A stretch of 64,000 bases of DNA. Origin: Oceanospirillum maris DSM 6286 (GTDB lineage Bacteria > Pseudomonadota > Gammaproteobacteria > Pseudomonadales > Halomonadaceae). The stretch spans positions 124,001 to 188,000 of the forward strand of contig NZ_AUGW01000008.1 in NCBI RefSeq assembly GCF_000422865.1. The letters run 5' to 3'. This document shows, piece after piece, positions 1 through 9,184 of the stretch (position 1 is its first letter; every line of letters begins with the position of its first letter). The translations under genes and the position numbers were made by a program. Below the pieces are notes generated by a model that saw only the letters and a list, made by a program, of their open reading frames with translations, was not told the DNA's origin and made no database searches.

Positions 1-412
1 CAGTATCCTCAGGATAGGATAATACGGCTTCAACGCGGTGGCGGTCTTGGGCATCCATAGAGACCAAGACTTCTTGGATCACCGTGTCAGGTAGCTGCTG
101 AAGTAAATCAGCTATATCATCGGTTTCCAGGCCTTCCGTTGCCGTTAGAAATTCTTCAGGGTTCATACGCTTCAGGTAGATCGCCTGAATATCATCCACA
201 AGGTGTTGAAGTACATCACCTTGGAATTCAGGTTCGATCATGCTCCAAAGCAGATCACGCTCTTTTGGCGGAGACGATTCTAATAGGTGCGCAACATCCT
301 GCGCGGGTAAGCCGCGATTAAGCATACGGCGAACTTGAGCAAAAGCCCCTGAGTCCATAGCATTGGTCAGGCGCTCAAGAATGGGTGGCATATCCTGGTT
401 TTCGCTGGCCAT
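1..412 (-). CDS. mgtE: MgtE magnesium transporter, N-terminal part (cut by window edge)
   Basis: The reverse strand from 412 reads an open frame of 137 codons that runs off the window start. It opens with MASENQDMPPILERL and continues with the helical repeats of the cytoplasmic MgtE N domain (LLESSPPKERDLLW, ETDDIADLLQQLP). In the family this domain and the following CBS pair sense Mg2+ and gate the membrane channel; those later parts lie outside the window. It follows ptsO on the same strand after about 100 bp, an arrangement also known from pseudomonads. The ribosome site before the ATG is weak, so the exact start is less certain than the identity. Confidence 0.85.
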   Translation of the reverse strand, partial: MASENQDMPPILERLTNAMDSGAFAQVRRMLNRGLPAQDVAHLLESSPPKERDLLWSMIEPEFQGDVLQHLVDDIQAIYLKRMNPEEFLTATEGLETDDIADLLQQLPDTVIQEVLVSMDAQDRHRVEAVLSYPEDT

Positions 413-513
413 ATATTACCGCATTAGTGAAAGAGAAAGGTTTGAAAAGTAATACAAGGTGTTAACTGTAATACACTGATATTACCGAATTTTTATTGAG
501 TTAGCCGACGGAG

Positions 514-786
514 TTAATCACCAAAACCATCGGCAAATAGTGCTGTGATCTCCTGTTCAATTTCTGCACTATTATCGGCGTTTACTTCAATCGTAAATAC
601 CGTTCCCTGAGGGGAGCTCATCATCATTAAAGCCATCATATTGCGACAATCGGCACTGCGCCCTGATTCAGGATGATGCAGAGTGATCTCTGCTGTTTCA
701 TATTGAGAGGCTAACTGTAGCAGCTTTGATGCGGGCCGAAGATGGAAGCCTTTACTGTTTGTGACGGTTACCGAAAATTGCGCCAT
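514..786 (-). CDS. ptsO: NPr, HPr-like phosphocarrier of the nitrogen PTS
   Basis: This 90-residue protein is of HPr size. His15 sits in the phosphorylation motif (SKGFHLRPAS), where the family normally has GLHARPA. In the nitrogen PTS it passes phosphate from EINtr (PtsP, not in this window) to EIIANtr (PtsN), which is encoded two genes upstream. The chain is regulatory and does not import sugar. A methionine run (MMALMMMSS) follows the position equivalent to the HPr regulatory serine; the residue there is Cys-Arg-Asn, so HPr-kinase control is not expected. It lies about 30 bp after rapZ in the same operon. Confidence 0.93.
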   Translation of the reverse strand: MAQFSVTVTNSKGFHLRPASKLLQLASQYETAEITLHHPESGRSADCRNMMALMMMSSPQGTVFTIEVNADNSAEIEQEITALFADGFGD

Positions 787-817
787 TGTCGTGTCCTTTT
801 GATGTCTATTTAGCCTA

Positions 818-1681
818 TTAATCTTTATTGGCTAGGCTGAGGTCTCTGTGGCGTACTAATGTTTGGGGGTACTGGCGCTGAAAGCGTTGGGCAAGTTGGT
901 CGGCAACAAAAACAGAGCGGTGTTGCCCTCCTGTGCAGCCGATACCAATCGTAATGTAGCTGCGACTGCTTGAAATAATACTTGGTAGCCATTTATCCAA
1001 AAAACTTGAGATATCAGACAACATAGCTCGAACGCTAAAATCTTGCTCAAGGAAGTCGATAACCGCTTGGTCTTGGCCGGTATAACCTCTTAAATGGCTC
1101 TCCCAATAAGGGTTCGGCAGACAGCGAACATCGAACAAAAAATCACAGTCTTTTGGTGAGCCACGTTTAAAGCCAAAAGACTGAAATTGGATCGCGACAC
1201 TTTTTTGGCCGTCACTATTATCCAGCTGCTGACGAATAATATCCCTAAGATCGTAGATGCTAAGGTTGCTGGTATCGACTCTCAGGTCCGCTTGTTCGGC
1301 AATAACTTCAAGTAAGTTGCCTTCTTGAATCAGAGCTTCAGATAATGACACTTTTTCAGATGATAAGGGGTGTTTGCGTCGTGTGGCATTAAATCGATCA
1401 ATAAGTGTCCCATCATCTGAGTCTAAGTAGATAATGCGTGTATCGTATCCCTCAGCTTTGAGCTTTTCAAAGTGAGGCTGAATCCCTTGGGGGTCAGTGA
1501 CAATATTGCGAGCATCAATACTCACGGCAACATTGTTATTCGATACAGGGAGATTCTTAGGCAGCTGGCTCAACAGGCCGATTGGCAGGTTATCAATAGC
1601 AAAGTAGCCTAGATCCTCAAGGACATGAAGGGCGATACTTTTGCCAGAGCCAGAGCGCCCACTAATAATAACCAGCTTCAT
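818..1681 (-). CDS. rapZ: RapZ, RNase adapter and nucleotide-binding protein
   Basis: RapZ binds the sRNA GlmZ and delivers it to RNase E, tuning glucosamine-6-phosphate synthesis in enterics. The Walker A motif GRSGSGKS is at residues 8-15, and the C-terminal domain has the conserved GCTGGQHRSV. The start chosen (MKLVIIS, 287 aa) matches the family length and has a GGGAAG ribosome site. An upstream in-frame ATG at 1702 would add seven residues without family support. It sits between ptsN and ptsO, the classic rpoN-cluster position. No glmZ or glmS is visible here, so the RNA target in this organism is inferred. Confidence 0.94.
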   Translation of the reverse strand: MKLVIISGRSGSGKSIALHVLEDLGYFAIDNLPIGLLSQLPKNLPVSNNNVAVSIDARNIVTDPQGIQPHFEKLKAEGYDTRIIYLDSDDGTLIDRFNATRRKHPLSSEKVSLSEALIQEGNLLEVIAEQADLRVDTSNLSIYDLRDIIRQQLDNSDGQKSVAIQFQSFGFKRGSPKDCDFLFDVRCLPNPYWESHLRGYTGQDQAVIDFLEQDFSVRAMLSDISSFLDKWLPSIISSSRSYITIGIGCTGGQHRSVFVADQLAQRFQRQYPQTLVRHRDLSLANKD

Positions 1682-1749
1682 ACTGCTTCCCTTTTTTATC
1701 AATTAGCCTACTTTTGTTTTGGCATTCTTTAAACCATATCTTAACACGC

Positions 1750-1782
1750 AATAGGGTCAGCTGAATGACAGCTGACCCTATT
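1750..1782. repeat. Perfect 13-bp inverted repeat between ptsN and rapZ
   Basis: Arms AATAGGGTCAGCT and AGCTGACCCTATT are perfectly complementary around a 7-nt loop. Neither strand has a following T-run, so it does not look like an intrinsic terminator. In the minus-strand transcript it would form a strong hairpin between the ptsN and rapZ reading frames. A processing or stability element is the simplest reading; this is inference. Confidence 0.6.
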
Positions 1783-1854
1783 GGTTTATATCTGCGATTT
1801 ATCCATGACAGCTCATCGTGCTGTGACGTTGATTCAGCTAAATTTTGCCTATGG

Positions 1855-2304
1855 TTAGTCTACCGCCCAAAGTTCATAGAGTGACTCTGCGTCAGGAGCC
1901 TCCCGTAGAAGACGGCTAAAATCGGGCTTTGAGAACTTTTCAGCTAAGCTAGATAGCAGCTGTAAATGCTCATCGGTGGCTTCCTCTGGCACTAGTAGAA
2001 TAAATACTAGGTCAACAGGGCGTCCATCAATGGCATCAAAGTCGATTTTATCTTTTAGACGGATGAAGGTGCCAATGCTTTCTGAGCAGTTTTTTACTCG
2101 GCAATGAGGAATGGCAATGCCTTCCCCAACCCCTGTACTCCCAAGTCGTTCGCGGGCAATCAGGTTATCAAAAACCTCAATGCTTTCCAGCGTAGGAACC
2201 TGTTGGGAAATAAACTTGCTGAAGAACTCAAGAAGGCGCTTCTTGCTACCTCCGGGAACCCCGTCAAGGGTTCGCAGAGGTGTCAGAACTGAATTGAGTA
2301 ACAT
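1855..2304 (-). CDS. ptsN: PtsN, EIIA-Ntr regulatory phosphoacceptor
   Basis: This is a single-domain EIIA of the fructose/mannitol type, 149 aa. The phosphorylated histidine is His67 in GIAIPH. Unphosphorylated EIIANtr binds regulatory partners such as the K+ sensor KdpD, TrkA and LpxC-control factors in other gammaproteobacteria. It lies directly downstream of hpf, as in the Escherichia and Pseudomonas rpoN clusters, and is followed by rapZ and ptsO. Length and the PTS EIIA type-2 core (VDLVFILLVPEE) are normal. Confidence 0.94.
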   Translation of the reverse strand: MLLNSVLTPLRTLDGVPGGSKKRLLEFFSKFISQQVPTLESIEVFDNLIARERLGSTGVGEGIAIPHCRVKNCSESIGTFIRLKDKIDFDAIDGRPVDLVFILLVPEEATDEHLQLLSSLAEKFSKPDFSRLLREAPDAESLYELWAVD

Positions 2305-2326
2305 AGATATCAGTTATGCTCAATAA

Positions 2327-2635
2327 TTAGCGGGCTGCCGCACCCTGACTTCGGGCTTGGGCTTTTTCTTTATGCTTAATCAACTGGCGGTCAATTTTGT
2401 CAGTGAGCATATCGATTGATGCGTACATATCTTCGGCTTCTGCGGTGGCATGCAGATCTGCACCAGCAACGTGCAGAGTAGCCTCAGCAATTTGGCGCTC
2501 TTTTTCTAACTTAAGGACAACTTGCACATTGGTGATGTTGTCGACGTGGCGTTCCAAGCGTTCAAATTTAGTAGAAACATATTCTTGAAGCGCTTCAGTT
2601 AACTCTAGGTGTTGACCGGTAATATTTAATTGCAT
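2327..2635 (-). CDS. hpf: Ribosome hibernation promoting factor, short form
   Basis: The product starts MQLNITGQHLELTEALQEYV, close to the Escherichia HPF N terminus, and is 102 aa, so it is the short form without the dimerisation domain. It would bind the 30S decoding centre and, together with RMF, produce 100S ribosomes in stationary phase. The start at 2635 is preceded by AAGGAG. A longer frame to 2698 adds 21 residues with no family counterpart. The charged tail (KEKAQARSQGAAAR) is slightly longer than in Escherichia. It is placed between rpoN and ptsN. Confidence 0.95.
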   Translation of the reverse strand: MQLNITGQHLELTEALQEYVSTKFERLERHVDNITNVQVVLKLEKERQIAEATLHVAGADLHATAEAEDMYASIDMLTDKIDRQLIKHKEKAQARSQGAAAR

Positions 2636-2720
2636 AAGTAGCTCCTTATTATTCGCGGTCTTGCAAATCTGATTGTATCGCTTTTCAGGTATTTGCAAAG
2701 CGTTTTTTTCTAAATCGATT

Positions 2721-4292
2721 TTAAATCAATTTCTTACGTTCATTTGATGGTGGAATATTCATCGCTTCACGGTACTTGGCGACGGTTCTTCGAGCAACCT
2801 TGATTCCCTGCTCCGCCAGCATATCAGCCAATTTGCTATCGCTGTACGGTTTGCGCGGAGGCTCATCCACGATCATCTTTTTAATCATAGCTCGTATTGC
2901 GGTGGATGACGCTTCTCCGCCTGCTGTTGTACCCACGTGGCTTGAGAAAAAGTACTTCAACTCAAAAATTCCACGGGGTGTATGGATATATTTCTGTGTG
3001 GTCACCCGTGAAATAGTCGATTCGTGCATACCGATAGCATCAGCAATATCATGTAACACCAGAGGCTTCATACCTTCTTCACCAATCTCAAGAAAGGCTT
3101 GCTGGCGCTTAACAATCTCTAATCCTACTTTAAGCAGTGTCTCATTGCGACTGTGTAGGCTTTTTAGAAACCAGCGGGCTTCCTGTAGCTGATTTTTCAT
3201 AAAGGTGTTGTCGGGGCTGCTATCCGCTCGTTTGATCATGCCAGAATAAGCACCATGAATACGAATTTTTGGCGCAATATCAGGATTGAGATCAACTTTC
3301 CAGTGATCTTCCTCGCGAGTCACAAACAGATCTGGCGTTATATATTCCGCATGTTCGGTGGATATTGAGGAGCCAGGCTTAGGGTTTAAGCTGCGAATAA
3401 GCTCAATAATCTCTTGTAACTCGGGCTCTTTAACCCGAAGTCTACGCATTAGCTGAGCAAAGTCTCGGCTTCCGAGTAGGTCAAGATGGAAGGTGATGAG
3501 CTTACGTGTTTTTTCCAGTAAAAAATCTGAGGTATCTAGGGTTTTAAGCTGGATTAACAAGCATTCCTGCAGGTTTTTTGCGGCGCAGCCAATCGGATCA
3601 AGATGTTGGATATAGCCTAATACAGCTTCAATATCTTCTATTTCTAGCTCGAAGGCTGCATTTTTGAACTCAGTTCGATCGGATAGACCTTCGTAAATTT
3701 CTTCAAGTGGGGACGATAAGTAACCATCGGGGTCGATGCTATCAATAATAGCTTCGGCAATGGTTCGATCGCCCTCTGGTAGGCCTGATAGGTTTAGTTG
3801 CCAGAGAAGATGATCCTGCAAGGTTTCAGTAACGGTGCCTCTTTGCTCCAAATAAGAGCCGTCATCGTCACTTGGTGCGGATGATTGGGTATAAAGGCTT
3901 TCTTGATAAACATCATCCCAGCCGCTATCAACCGGTAAGTCCTCAGGGATAGAGTCCTGCCAGCTATCCTCCGCCGTTGCGGTATAGCTTTCAAGCTCAG
4001 CATCCTGATTTTCAGCGTTGGTTTTGTCATCGCTTTCTGACTTCGATGAGGCCTCTTCATGATGGTCAGCGTTTCTATCCTCGCTATTGTCAGAGCTGTT
4101 GTCAGCGTTTGATTCGGCCTCATTGGCGGAATCAAACTCATCCTCAAGCTCTAGCATAGGATTGGATTCAAGAGCTTCTTGAATCTCCTGCTGAAGATCT
4201 AAAGTAGACAGCTGCAGCAAGCGAATGGCTTGTTGCAGTTGAGGCGTCATGGTCAGGCTTTGACCCATTTTAAGCTGTAAGGCCGGTTTCAT
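2721..4292 (-). CDS. rpoN: RNA polymerase sigma-54 factor
   Basis: The 523-residue protein has all sigma-54 regions. The Gln/Leu-rich activator-responsive region I is at the N terminus (LKMGQSLTMTPQLQQAIRLL); an acidic region II follows at roughly residues 50-150; then come the core-binding region and the DNA-binding region ending in the RpoN box ARRTVAKYR near residue 505. Region II is long (DNSSDNSEDRNADHH and more), making the protein about 45 residues longer than Escherichia RpoN; region II varies widely in the family. It is followed closely by hpf, and lptB lies 25 bp upstream. Confidence 0.97.
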   Translation of the reverse strand: MKPALQLKMGQSLTMTPQLQQAIRLLQLSTLDLQQEIQEALESNPMLELEDEFDSANEAESNADNSSDNSEDRNADHHEEASSKSESDDKTNAENQDAELESYTATAEDSWQDSIPEDLPVDSGWDDVYQESLYTQSSAPSDDDGSYLEQRGTVTETLQDHLLWQLNLSGLPEGDRTIAEAIIDSIDPDGYLSSPLEEIYEGLSDRTEFKNAAFELEIEDIEAVLGYIQHLDPIGCAAKNLQECLLIQLKTLDTSDFLLEKTRKLITFHLDLLGSRDFAQLMRRLRVKEPELQEIIELIRSLNPKPGSSISTEHAEYITPDLFVTREEDHWKVDLNPDIAPKIRIHGAYSGMIKRADSSPDNTFMKNQLQEARWFLKSLHSRNETLLKVGLEIVKRQQAFLEIGEEGMKPLVLHDIADAIGMHESTISRVTTQKYIHTPRGIFELKYFFSSHVGTTAGGEASSTAIRAMIKKMIVDEPPRKPYSDSKLADMLAEQGIKVARRTVAKYREAMNIPPSNERKKLI

Positions 4293-4317
4293 AGGTTACG
4301 GCTTATTCCCAAAGTGA

Positions 4318-5046
4318 TTATAACTTGAACTCATGACCGAGATAGACATCTCGAACCTGCTGGTTATCCATGATATTAGCGGCATCGCCCTCGGCTATAA
4401 TTTGCCCTGCACTGACGATATAGGCTTTTTCACAGATATCCAAGGTTTCACGAACATTGTGGTCTGTAATGAGTACGCCAATGTTGCGAGCTTTAAGCTG
4501 ACGAATAATCGACTTAATTTCATTGACAGAAATAGGGTCTACGCCAGCAAAAGGCTCATCCAGCAAGATAAAAGACGGTTCTGTTGCTAACGCTCTTGCG
4601 ATCTCGACTCGACGCCTTTCCCCACCGGATAAACTCATACCTAAGCTTTTACGAATATGAGTAATGCTAAGTTCATTGAGTAAGCGCTCAAGATGGACTT
4701 TTTGCTCTTTTTTACTGAGCCCTTTACGGGTTTCTAAAATACCGAGAATATTATCTTCCACAGAGAGTTTGCGGAAAATAGAGGCTTCCTGGGGAAGATA
4801 CCCCAGCCCTTTTTGTGCTCTGCCATGCATTGGTAATGGCGTGATATCTTCACCATCTAGGGTTACAAAGCCCGTATCAGAGCGCACAAGCCCCACAATC
4901 ATATAGAAAGAGGTGGTTTTCCCTGCCCCGTTTGGCCCTAAAAGCCCAACAATCTGCCCTTGATTGACTTCAAGGCTAATGTCTTTAACAACCTGTCGCT
5001 TTTTATAGCTTTTGGCTAGATGTCCTGCTTTAAGGGTTTTCATCAT
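4318..5046 (-). CDS. lptB: LptB, ATPase of the LPS export ABC transporter
   Basis: LptB powers LPS extraction from the inner membrane with LptFG (not in this window) and the LptC-LptA bridge. Walker [10 protein letters not shown] is at residues 37-45, the signature is LSGGERRR, and Walker B is [12 protein letters not shown]. The ATG start overlaps the lptA stop (ATGATGA), so the two are translationally coupled. The second ATG, one codon later, is an equally good start. Length 242 aa is normal. Confidence 0.96.
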   Translation of the reverse strand: MMKTLKAGHLAKSYKKRQVVKDISLEVNQGQIVGLLGPNGAGKTTSFYMIVGLVRSDTGFVTLDGEDITPLPMHGRAQKGLGYLPQEASIFRKLSVEDNILGILETRKGLSKKEQKVHLERLLNELSITHIRKSLGMSLSGGERRRVEIARALATEPSFILLDEPFAGVDPISVNEIKSIIRQLKARNIGVLITDHNVRETLDICEKAYIVSAGQIIAEGDAANIMDNQQVRDVYLGHEFKL

Positions 5047-5657
5047 GGAGCCTCATCACTGTTCGGAAACAGAATGATTTTGACGCGCCCTTCACCGTCT
5101 TGCCCTTTATCTTTTTTAGCGCTGTCTGCGTTTTGCTCTGCACGCTGTCCCCAGGCTTGAATGCGCTTAGTCTGCAGATGGTAAAGAATACGTTCACCGG
5201 TAAAGCGATCTTGTCCATTTTCCAGTTGAGCTTGACGGTTTAGATCGACTTGTTGAGCGTCAGTTAAATAGTCAATGCGCATGGCGTAAGCATGTACAAC
5301 AGGATCATTTGTATTGGGCCTTTGCTGCATGTGTACGCGTTCTGACTGGCCTTCTGCGATAATTTTATCCATGCTGCCATCAGGTTTGCGGTAAACCGTT
5401 ACCTTATGGGCTTTAACTTTTAAGCTGCCCTGCTCAATTTCAACGTTGCCTGTGTAAATCGCAAGGCCTTGATCAGGATTAAACTCAGCACTTTGAGCTA
5501 GTACGCTAATCGGTTGGTCGGCATCGGTGTCTAGTGCAAAGGCGCGAGGTGTGACTAATGCAAAAATAACGATTAAAACACCAAAAAAAAGCGTAAGCAG
5601 CATCGAGTTTACGCGGTTTTTCTCGCTGTTTCTGCTGTATGTGTGTGGCATGGTCAA
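5043..5657 (-). CDS. lptA: LptA, periplasmic LPS-bridge protein
   Basis: LptA polymerises into the periplasmic bridge that carries LPS from LptC to LptD. The hydrophobic segment at residues 19-37 and the AFA-LD boundary near residue 41 indicate a cleaved signal peptide. The OstA/LptA jelly-roll follows ([20 protein letters not shown]). The N terminus before the hydrophobic core is longer than usual (about 18 residues); the internal Met19 would be a shorter alternative but would leave too little charged n-region. The gene ends inside the lptB start. Confidence 0.93.
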   Translation of the reverse strand: MTMPHTYSRNSEKNRVNSMLLTLFFGVLIVIFALVTPRAFALDTDADQPISVLAQSAEFNPDQGLAIYTGNVEIEQGSLKVKAHKVTVYRKPDGSMDKIIAEGQSERVHMQQRPNTNDPVVHAYAMRIDYLTDAQQVDLNRQAQLENGQDRFTGERILYHLQTKRIQAWGQRAEQNADSAKKDKGQDGEGRVKIILFPNSDEAP

Positions 5658-5701
5658 AATCCTATAAGCTCCGATAAACCGCTGGTCAATTCAGCGAATG
5701 C

Positions 5702-5737
5702 AAATACATAAGTGAATATAAATACATAAGCGAATAT
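5702..5737. repeat. Two-copy 18-bp tandem repeat upstream of lptA
   Basis: The unit AAATACATAAGYGAATAT occurs twice head to tail, with one difference (T or C). It lies in the short AT-rich lptC-lptA gap. It is one of many unrelated short duplications in this window. Confidence 0.85.
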
Positions 5738-5754
5738 AAAAACACGATAACGAA

Positions 5755-6402
5755 TTACTCTGGGTCTAAGTTTAGCGTTTCTATCGGTGATATTTTTGTT
5801 TGGTAGCGCCCTTCTACCTGACTCTCTAATACGATGCGATTTGAGCTCATATCAACAAACAGGCCTACGGCATCTGTTGTGCCTTCAGGTGTGACGATGC
5901 GAATCGCTTGATCTGAAGACGCTTGGTTATTATCCATATCGATATTTAACTGTTCAGTTGTTAATTGCATCTGAATAGGGTTTGGATTCGCCGACTGTTT
6001 AGAAACCTGCTGTCCGATCTGCCAGACTATAACATTTTGATTTAATTGAAAATGACTGCCGTCACCTTCGAGTAATCCAGAATCACCCGAGGCTTTCCAC
6101 AGAGGTGCTCCCGCATCGTTATAGCTTGTGATAACAGGTTTTTCCAATGCTGTTTCTTCGGTGCTAGGGTAGTGAAGAAGGCGCTCCGTTTTTAACGAGT
6201 GTACAAGAAGACCTTGCTCGTTAAATTCATTAAAGGTGCTATTGACCGTGTAGTAATCCGGCTCGGTTGGGGCGCTGGGTACGTCTGAAAAAAGGTCGAA
6301 AGATTGGGGGCGTTGAACATCTAAGAAATGTATCGCAAGCCCTAGAATAATTAAGCCCAATAAACTGATAAAACGTTTTTTCAGACGTGACCCAAATAGC
6401 AT
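5755..6402 (-). CDS. lptC: LptC, inner-membrane LPS export protein
   Basis: This is a bitopic protein of 215 aa with one N-terminal transmembrane segment (about residues 10-26) and a periplasmic jelly-roll (YYTVNSTFNEFNEQGLLVHSL is typical of the LptC start). It receives LPS from LptBFG and hands it to LptA. It lies 4 bp after kdsC and before lptA, the standard order. The sequence is divergent, as is usual for LptC, so position contributes to the call. Confidence 0.9.
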   Translation of the reverse strand: MLFGSRLKKRFISLLGLIILGLAIHFLDVQRPQSFDLFSDVPSAPTEPDYYTVNSTFNEFNEQGLLVHSLKTERLLHYPSTEETALEKPVITSYNDAGAPLWKASGDSGLLEGDGSHFQLNQNVIVWQIGQQVSKQSANPNPIQMQLTTEQLNIDMDNNQASSDQAIRIVTPEGTTDAVGLFVDMSSNRIVLESQVEGRYQTKISPIETLNLDPE

Positions 6403-6406
6403 TGAT

Positions 6407-6946
6407 TTAAAGCCCTAAAAGATAATGATCAATAGCATCTTGCAGTGTTCCCTGGGATTGCATAATAAAGTCGCAAACCTCTCTAACTGCGCCTTTACCA
6501 CCATCACGAGTGGTACACATATCGGCATATTGCAGCATGTATTCCGGTGCATTCGGAACGGTAATACCAAGTCCCGCAGATCGAATGGCGGCTAAATCTG
6601 GCAGATCATCGCCGCAATAGGCAATTTGAGACCATTCCAGATTTTTACTCTCTTTTATCTCTTTTAAAACAACACGTTTGTCTTCGTGGCCCTGGAATAA
6701 AATTTTAATACCAAGGGCACCGGCCCGCTGTTCTACCATTTTGGAACTGCGGCCCGTGATAATAGCGACATCGACGCCACTAGCCTGTAACATTTTGATA
6801 CCGTGGCCATCCAAGCTATTGAACACTTTGCTTTCACTGCCATTGGCATGAAAGATAAGGCTGCCATCCGTGAGCACACCGTCAACATCCAGCGCTAAAA
6901 GGCGAATCGCGCGAGCTTTATCTTTTGGTGTGACCGTCTTTGACAT
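6407..6946 (-). CDS. kdsC: KdsC, 3-deoxy-D-manno-octulosonate 8-phosphate phosphatase
   Basis: This HAD-superfamily phosphatase has motif I LALDVDGVLTDG with nucleophile Asp20 and acid Asp22, and motif III YCGDDLPDL. The small size (179 aa, no cap domain) is typical of tetrameric KdsC. It releases phosphate from Kdo-8-P to give Kdo for lipid A inner core. It follows kdsD after 60 bp, so two consecutive Kdo steps are encoded together. Confidence 0.96.
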   Translation of the reverse strand: MSKTVTPKDKARAIRLLALDVDGVLTDGSLIFHANGSESKVFNSLDGHGIKMLQASGVDVAIITGRSSKMVEQRAGALGIKILFQGHEDKRVVLKEIKESKNLEWSQIAYCGDDLPDLAAIRSAGLGITVPNAPEYMLQYADMCTTRDGGKGAVREVCDFIMQSQGTLQDAIDHYLLGL

Positions 6947-7006
6947 GGGAAACTCCTAATGGTTGGTGTTAAACAAGAAATAAATAAGACAAAACAATAT
7001 TAATGA

Positions 7007-7972
7007 TTAAATAACACCGGCACGCAGTAGGTCGTGCATATTTAGCGCACCGACTAACTTGCCTTCTTGATCAGAAACTAGCAAGGCATTGATTTTCTTC
7101 TGCTGCATAATCTCAACCGCTTCAGCGGCAAGTTGCTCCGCCATAACCGTTACCGGATTCTTGGTCATTACATCATCTACCTGTACCGTATGAATATCTA
7201 AACCTTGGTCTAGGGTTCGACGTAGGTCTCCATCGGTATAAATACCCAATAAATCACCGTGCTCTGATATGACACCAGCCATACCTAAGCCTTTTTGGCT
7301 AATTTCCAACAGTACTTTTTTCAGCACAGTGCCCGACTGAACCAAAGGCAAGCGATCACCGGAATGCATAATGTCGGATACTTTTAGCAGCAGCCTACGG
7401 CCAAGGGTGCCGCCGGGGTGAGAGAACGCAAAATCCTCTGGGCTAAACCCACGGGTTTCTAATAACGCTATCGCTAACGCATCGCCCATTACCAGTGCTG
7501 CTGTGGTACTGGATGTTGGCGCAAGGTCTAGCGGGCAAGCCTCTTGTTGAATATCAATAAACAGATGAGCATCAGAAAACTTAGCTAAGGTTGATGTCTT
7601 CGATCCTGTGATGCTAATAAGAGGAATTGCTAAGCGTTTTAGCAGGGGAAGCAAGGTAGTGACTTCCGATGTTTCACCGGAATTAGAAAGGGCAATCACG
7701 ACATCCCCACGGATAATCATACCGAGATCACCGTGGCTAGCTTCACCGGGATGGACAAAAAATGCGGGTGTACCTGTTGAGGCTAGGGTGGCTGCAATTT
7801 TATTACCGATATGCCCAGACTTGCCCATACCAATAACGACGATACGGCCTTTACAGCTCAGCATGAGTTCGCAGGCGTTGACAAAATTATCGTCTAGGTG
7901 GATCGCTTGAGCGGCAACAGCTTCCGCTTCTAGTTTAAACGTACGCTGTGCAGAGGAGATGTAATCGTGCAT
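7007..7972 (-). CDS. kdsD: KdsD, D-arabinose-5-phosphate isomerase
   Basis: It converts ribulose-5-phosphate to arabinose-5-phosphate, the first committed Kdo precursor. A SIS domain is at residues 40-175 (GMGKSGHIGNKIAATLASTG, HPGEASHGDLGM) and is followed by two CBS domains (SDIMHSGDRLP and DDVMTKNPVTV). The length of 321 aa is family-typical. It begins 12 bp after the stop of yrbG, matching the enteric order yrbG-kdsD-kdsC-lptC-lptA-lptB. Confidence 0.96.
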   Translation of the reverse strand: MHDYISSAQRTFKLEAEAVAAQAIHLDDNFVNACELMLSCKGRIVVIGMGKSGHIGNKIAATLASTGTPAFFVHPGEASHGDLGMIIRGDVVIALSNSGETSEVTTLLPLLKRLAIPLISITGSKTSTLAKFSDAHLFIDIQQEACPLDLAPTSSTTAALVMGDALAIALLETRGFSPEDFAFSHPGGTLGRRLLLKVSDIMHSGDRLPLVQSGTVLKKVLLEISQKGLGMAGVISEHGDLLGIYTDGDLRRTLDQGLDIHTVQVDDVMTKNPVTVMAEQLAAEAVEIMQQKKINALLVSDQEGKLVGALNMHDLLRAGVI

Positions 7973-7984
7973 GTTAAGCCCTCA

Positions 7985-8947
7985 TTAAGCGGTGGCTGAT
8001 AGATAAATCATATAAAGATAACCTAGATAAATAGCAGCGAAGATGCCGCCTTCTAAGCGATTAATCTTACCTTTCTTACGCATTGCAACGATGAAGATCG
8101 CAATCAAAAAGGTAAGGCCTGCCATTGTGGCGTAATCTCGACCCATGATGTCAGGGCCAATGGTTACGGTGGCAAAGAAGCCGGGTACAGGTAGTACCGC
8201 AAGTAGGTTGAAAATATTGGAGCCGACCACATTACCTATAGCGATCTCATGATGATTTTTGAGTGCGCTGGTTACACTGGCAGCAAGCTCTGGCAGGCTG
8301 GTACCAATGGCGACAATGGTTAAGCCGATAACAACATCGCTAACACCGAATGTGGTGGCGATATTGATGGCACCCCAGACCAATACTCGAGAGCTACCAA
8401 TTAAAATAGCTAGGCCGATCAGCAGCCAGAAAATGGCTTTGGCCTGTGTCATGTCAGGAATCTCTTCCTCCTGATCGGCCATTGATTCTGCATCACCTTT
8501 GAATAGCCATAACAGGCTAGCAACAAGAGTGGTAACCAAAATAAAGGAATCCACAAGGGTGATCTCGCCATCAAGCATCACCGCCCCTGCTATTAGCGTG
8601 ACACCGAGTAATAGCGGGATTTCCTTTCGCATCAACTTCATATTGATGGGCAAAGGCGCGATTAAAGCCGTTATACCTAAGACTAAACCAATGTTGGCAA
8701 TGTTTGAGCCTAGCGCATTACCAACCGCTAAGCCTGGATTACCGCCGATGGCCGCAATGGCAGACACTAAGATTTCAGGGGCGGACGTACCAATGGACAC
8801 AATCGTCATGCCTATCAGCATGGGGGACATGCCTAAATTACGGGCGGTTGCTGCTGCACCGGCAATAAAACGGTCTGCACTCCACACTAGAAGGGCTAAA
8901 CCAATAATGAGGGCTGCAATCGAAAAGGGGATGGTTTCGGGAATCAT
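7985..8947 (-). CDS. yrbG: Calcium/sodium antiporter of the YrbG family
   Basis: This CaCA-superfamily exchanger (320 aa) has about ten membrane segments and two inverted alpha repeats. The repeat motifs are GNALGSNIANIGLVLG and GNVVGSNIFNLLAVL, the residues that form the ion-binding centre. A charged cytoplasmic loop (DAESMADQEEEIPD) separates the halves. It is the first gene of the minus-strand operon and is divergent from mlaF, as in Escherichia. The transported ion pair is inferred from the family. Confidence 0.93.
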   Translation of the reverse strand: MIPETIPFSIAALIIGLALLVWSADRFIAGAAATARNLGMSPMLIGMTIVSIGTSAPEILVSAIAAIGGNPGLAVGNALGSNIANIGLVLGITALIAPLPINMKLMRKEIPLLLGVTLIAGAVMLDGEITLVDSFILVTTLVASLLWLFKGDAESMADQEEEIPDMTQAKAIFWLLIGLAILIGSSRVLVWGAINIATTFGVSDVVIGLTIVAIGTSLPELAASVTSALKNHHEIAIGNVVGSNIFNLLAVLPVPGFFATVTIGPDIMGRDYATMAGLTFLIAIFIVAMRKKGKINRLEGGIFAAIYLGYLYMIYLSATA

Positions 8948-9140
8948 AGGGCCTATTTTCTCTAGTGAGAAATATTTGTTGAGAAATATCTATTGAAAAA
9001 GTTGGTTGGCAATTAAAGGAGTTACTGCCTGCGAATGCAAGTCTGAAAATGAGAAAGCTGTATATAAGGATGAACAATTCACGATGAGATTTCATGGTCG
9101 TAGCGGGAATGCTATTCTGTATAGCCTTCTAGAAATCAGG

Positions 9141-9184
9141 GCTAATGCCTACAGTTGACAACGCTAATGCCTACAATTGACAAC
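9141..9184. repeat. Two-copy 22-bp tandem repeat carrying two TTGACA boxes
   Basis: The unit GCTAATGCCTACARTTGACAAC is repeated directly with one difference. Each copy carries a consensus -35 hexamer TTGACA, at 9155-9160 and 9177-9182. The second can be paired with TTTGAT at 9200-9205 (spacer 17, 4/6 match to the -10 consensus), pointing toward mlaF. Confidence 0.85.

Noticed and set aside
2776-3192. 138-codon open frame opposite rpoN
   Set aside because: It is the shadow of the rpoN coding strand, has no ribosome site and no family features.
8499-8996. 165-codon open frame opposite yrbG
   Set aside because: Low-complexity product reflecting the complement of membrane-segment codons; yrbG on the other strand has clear exchanger motifs.
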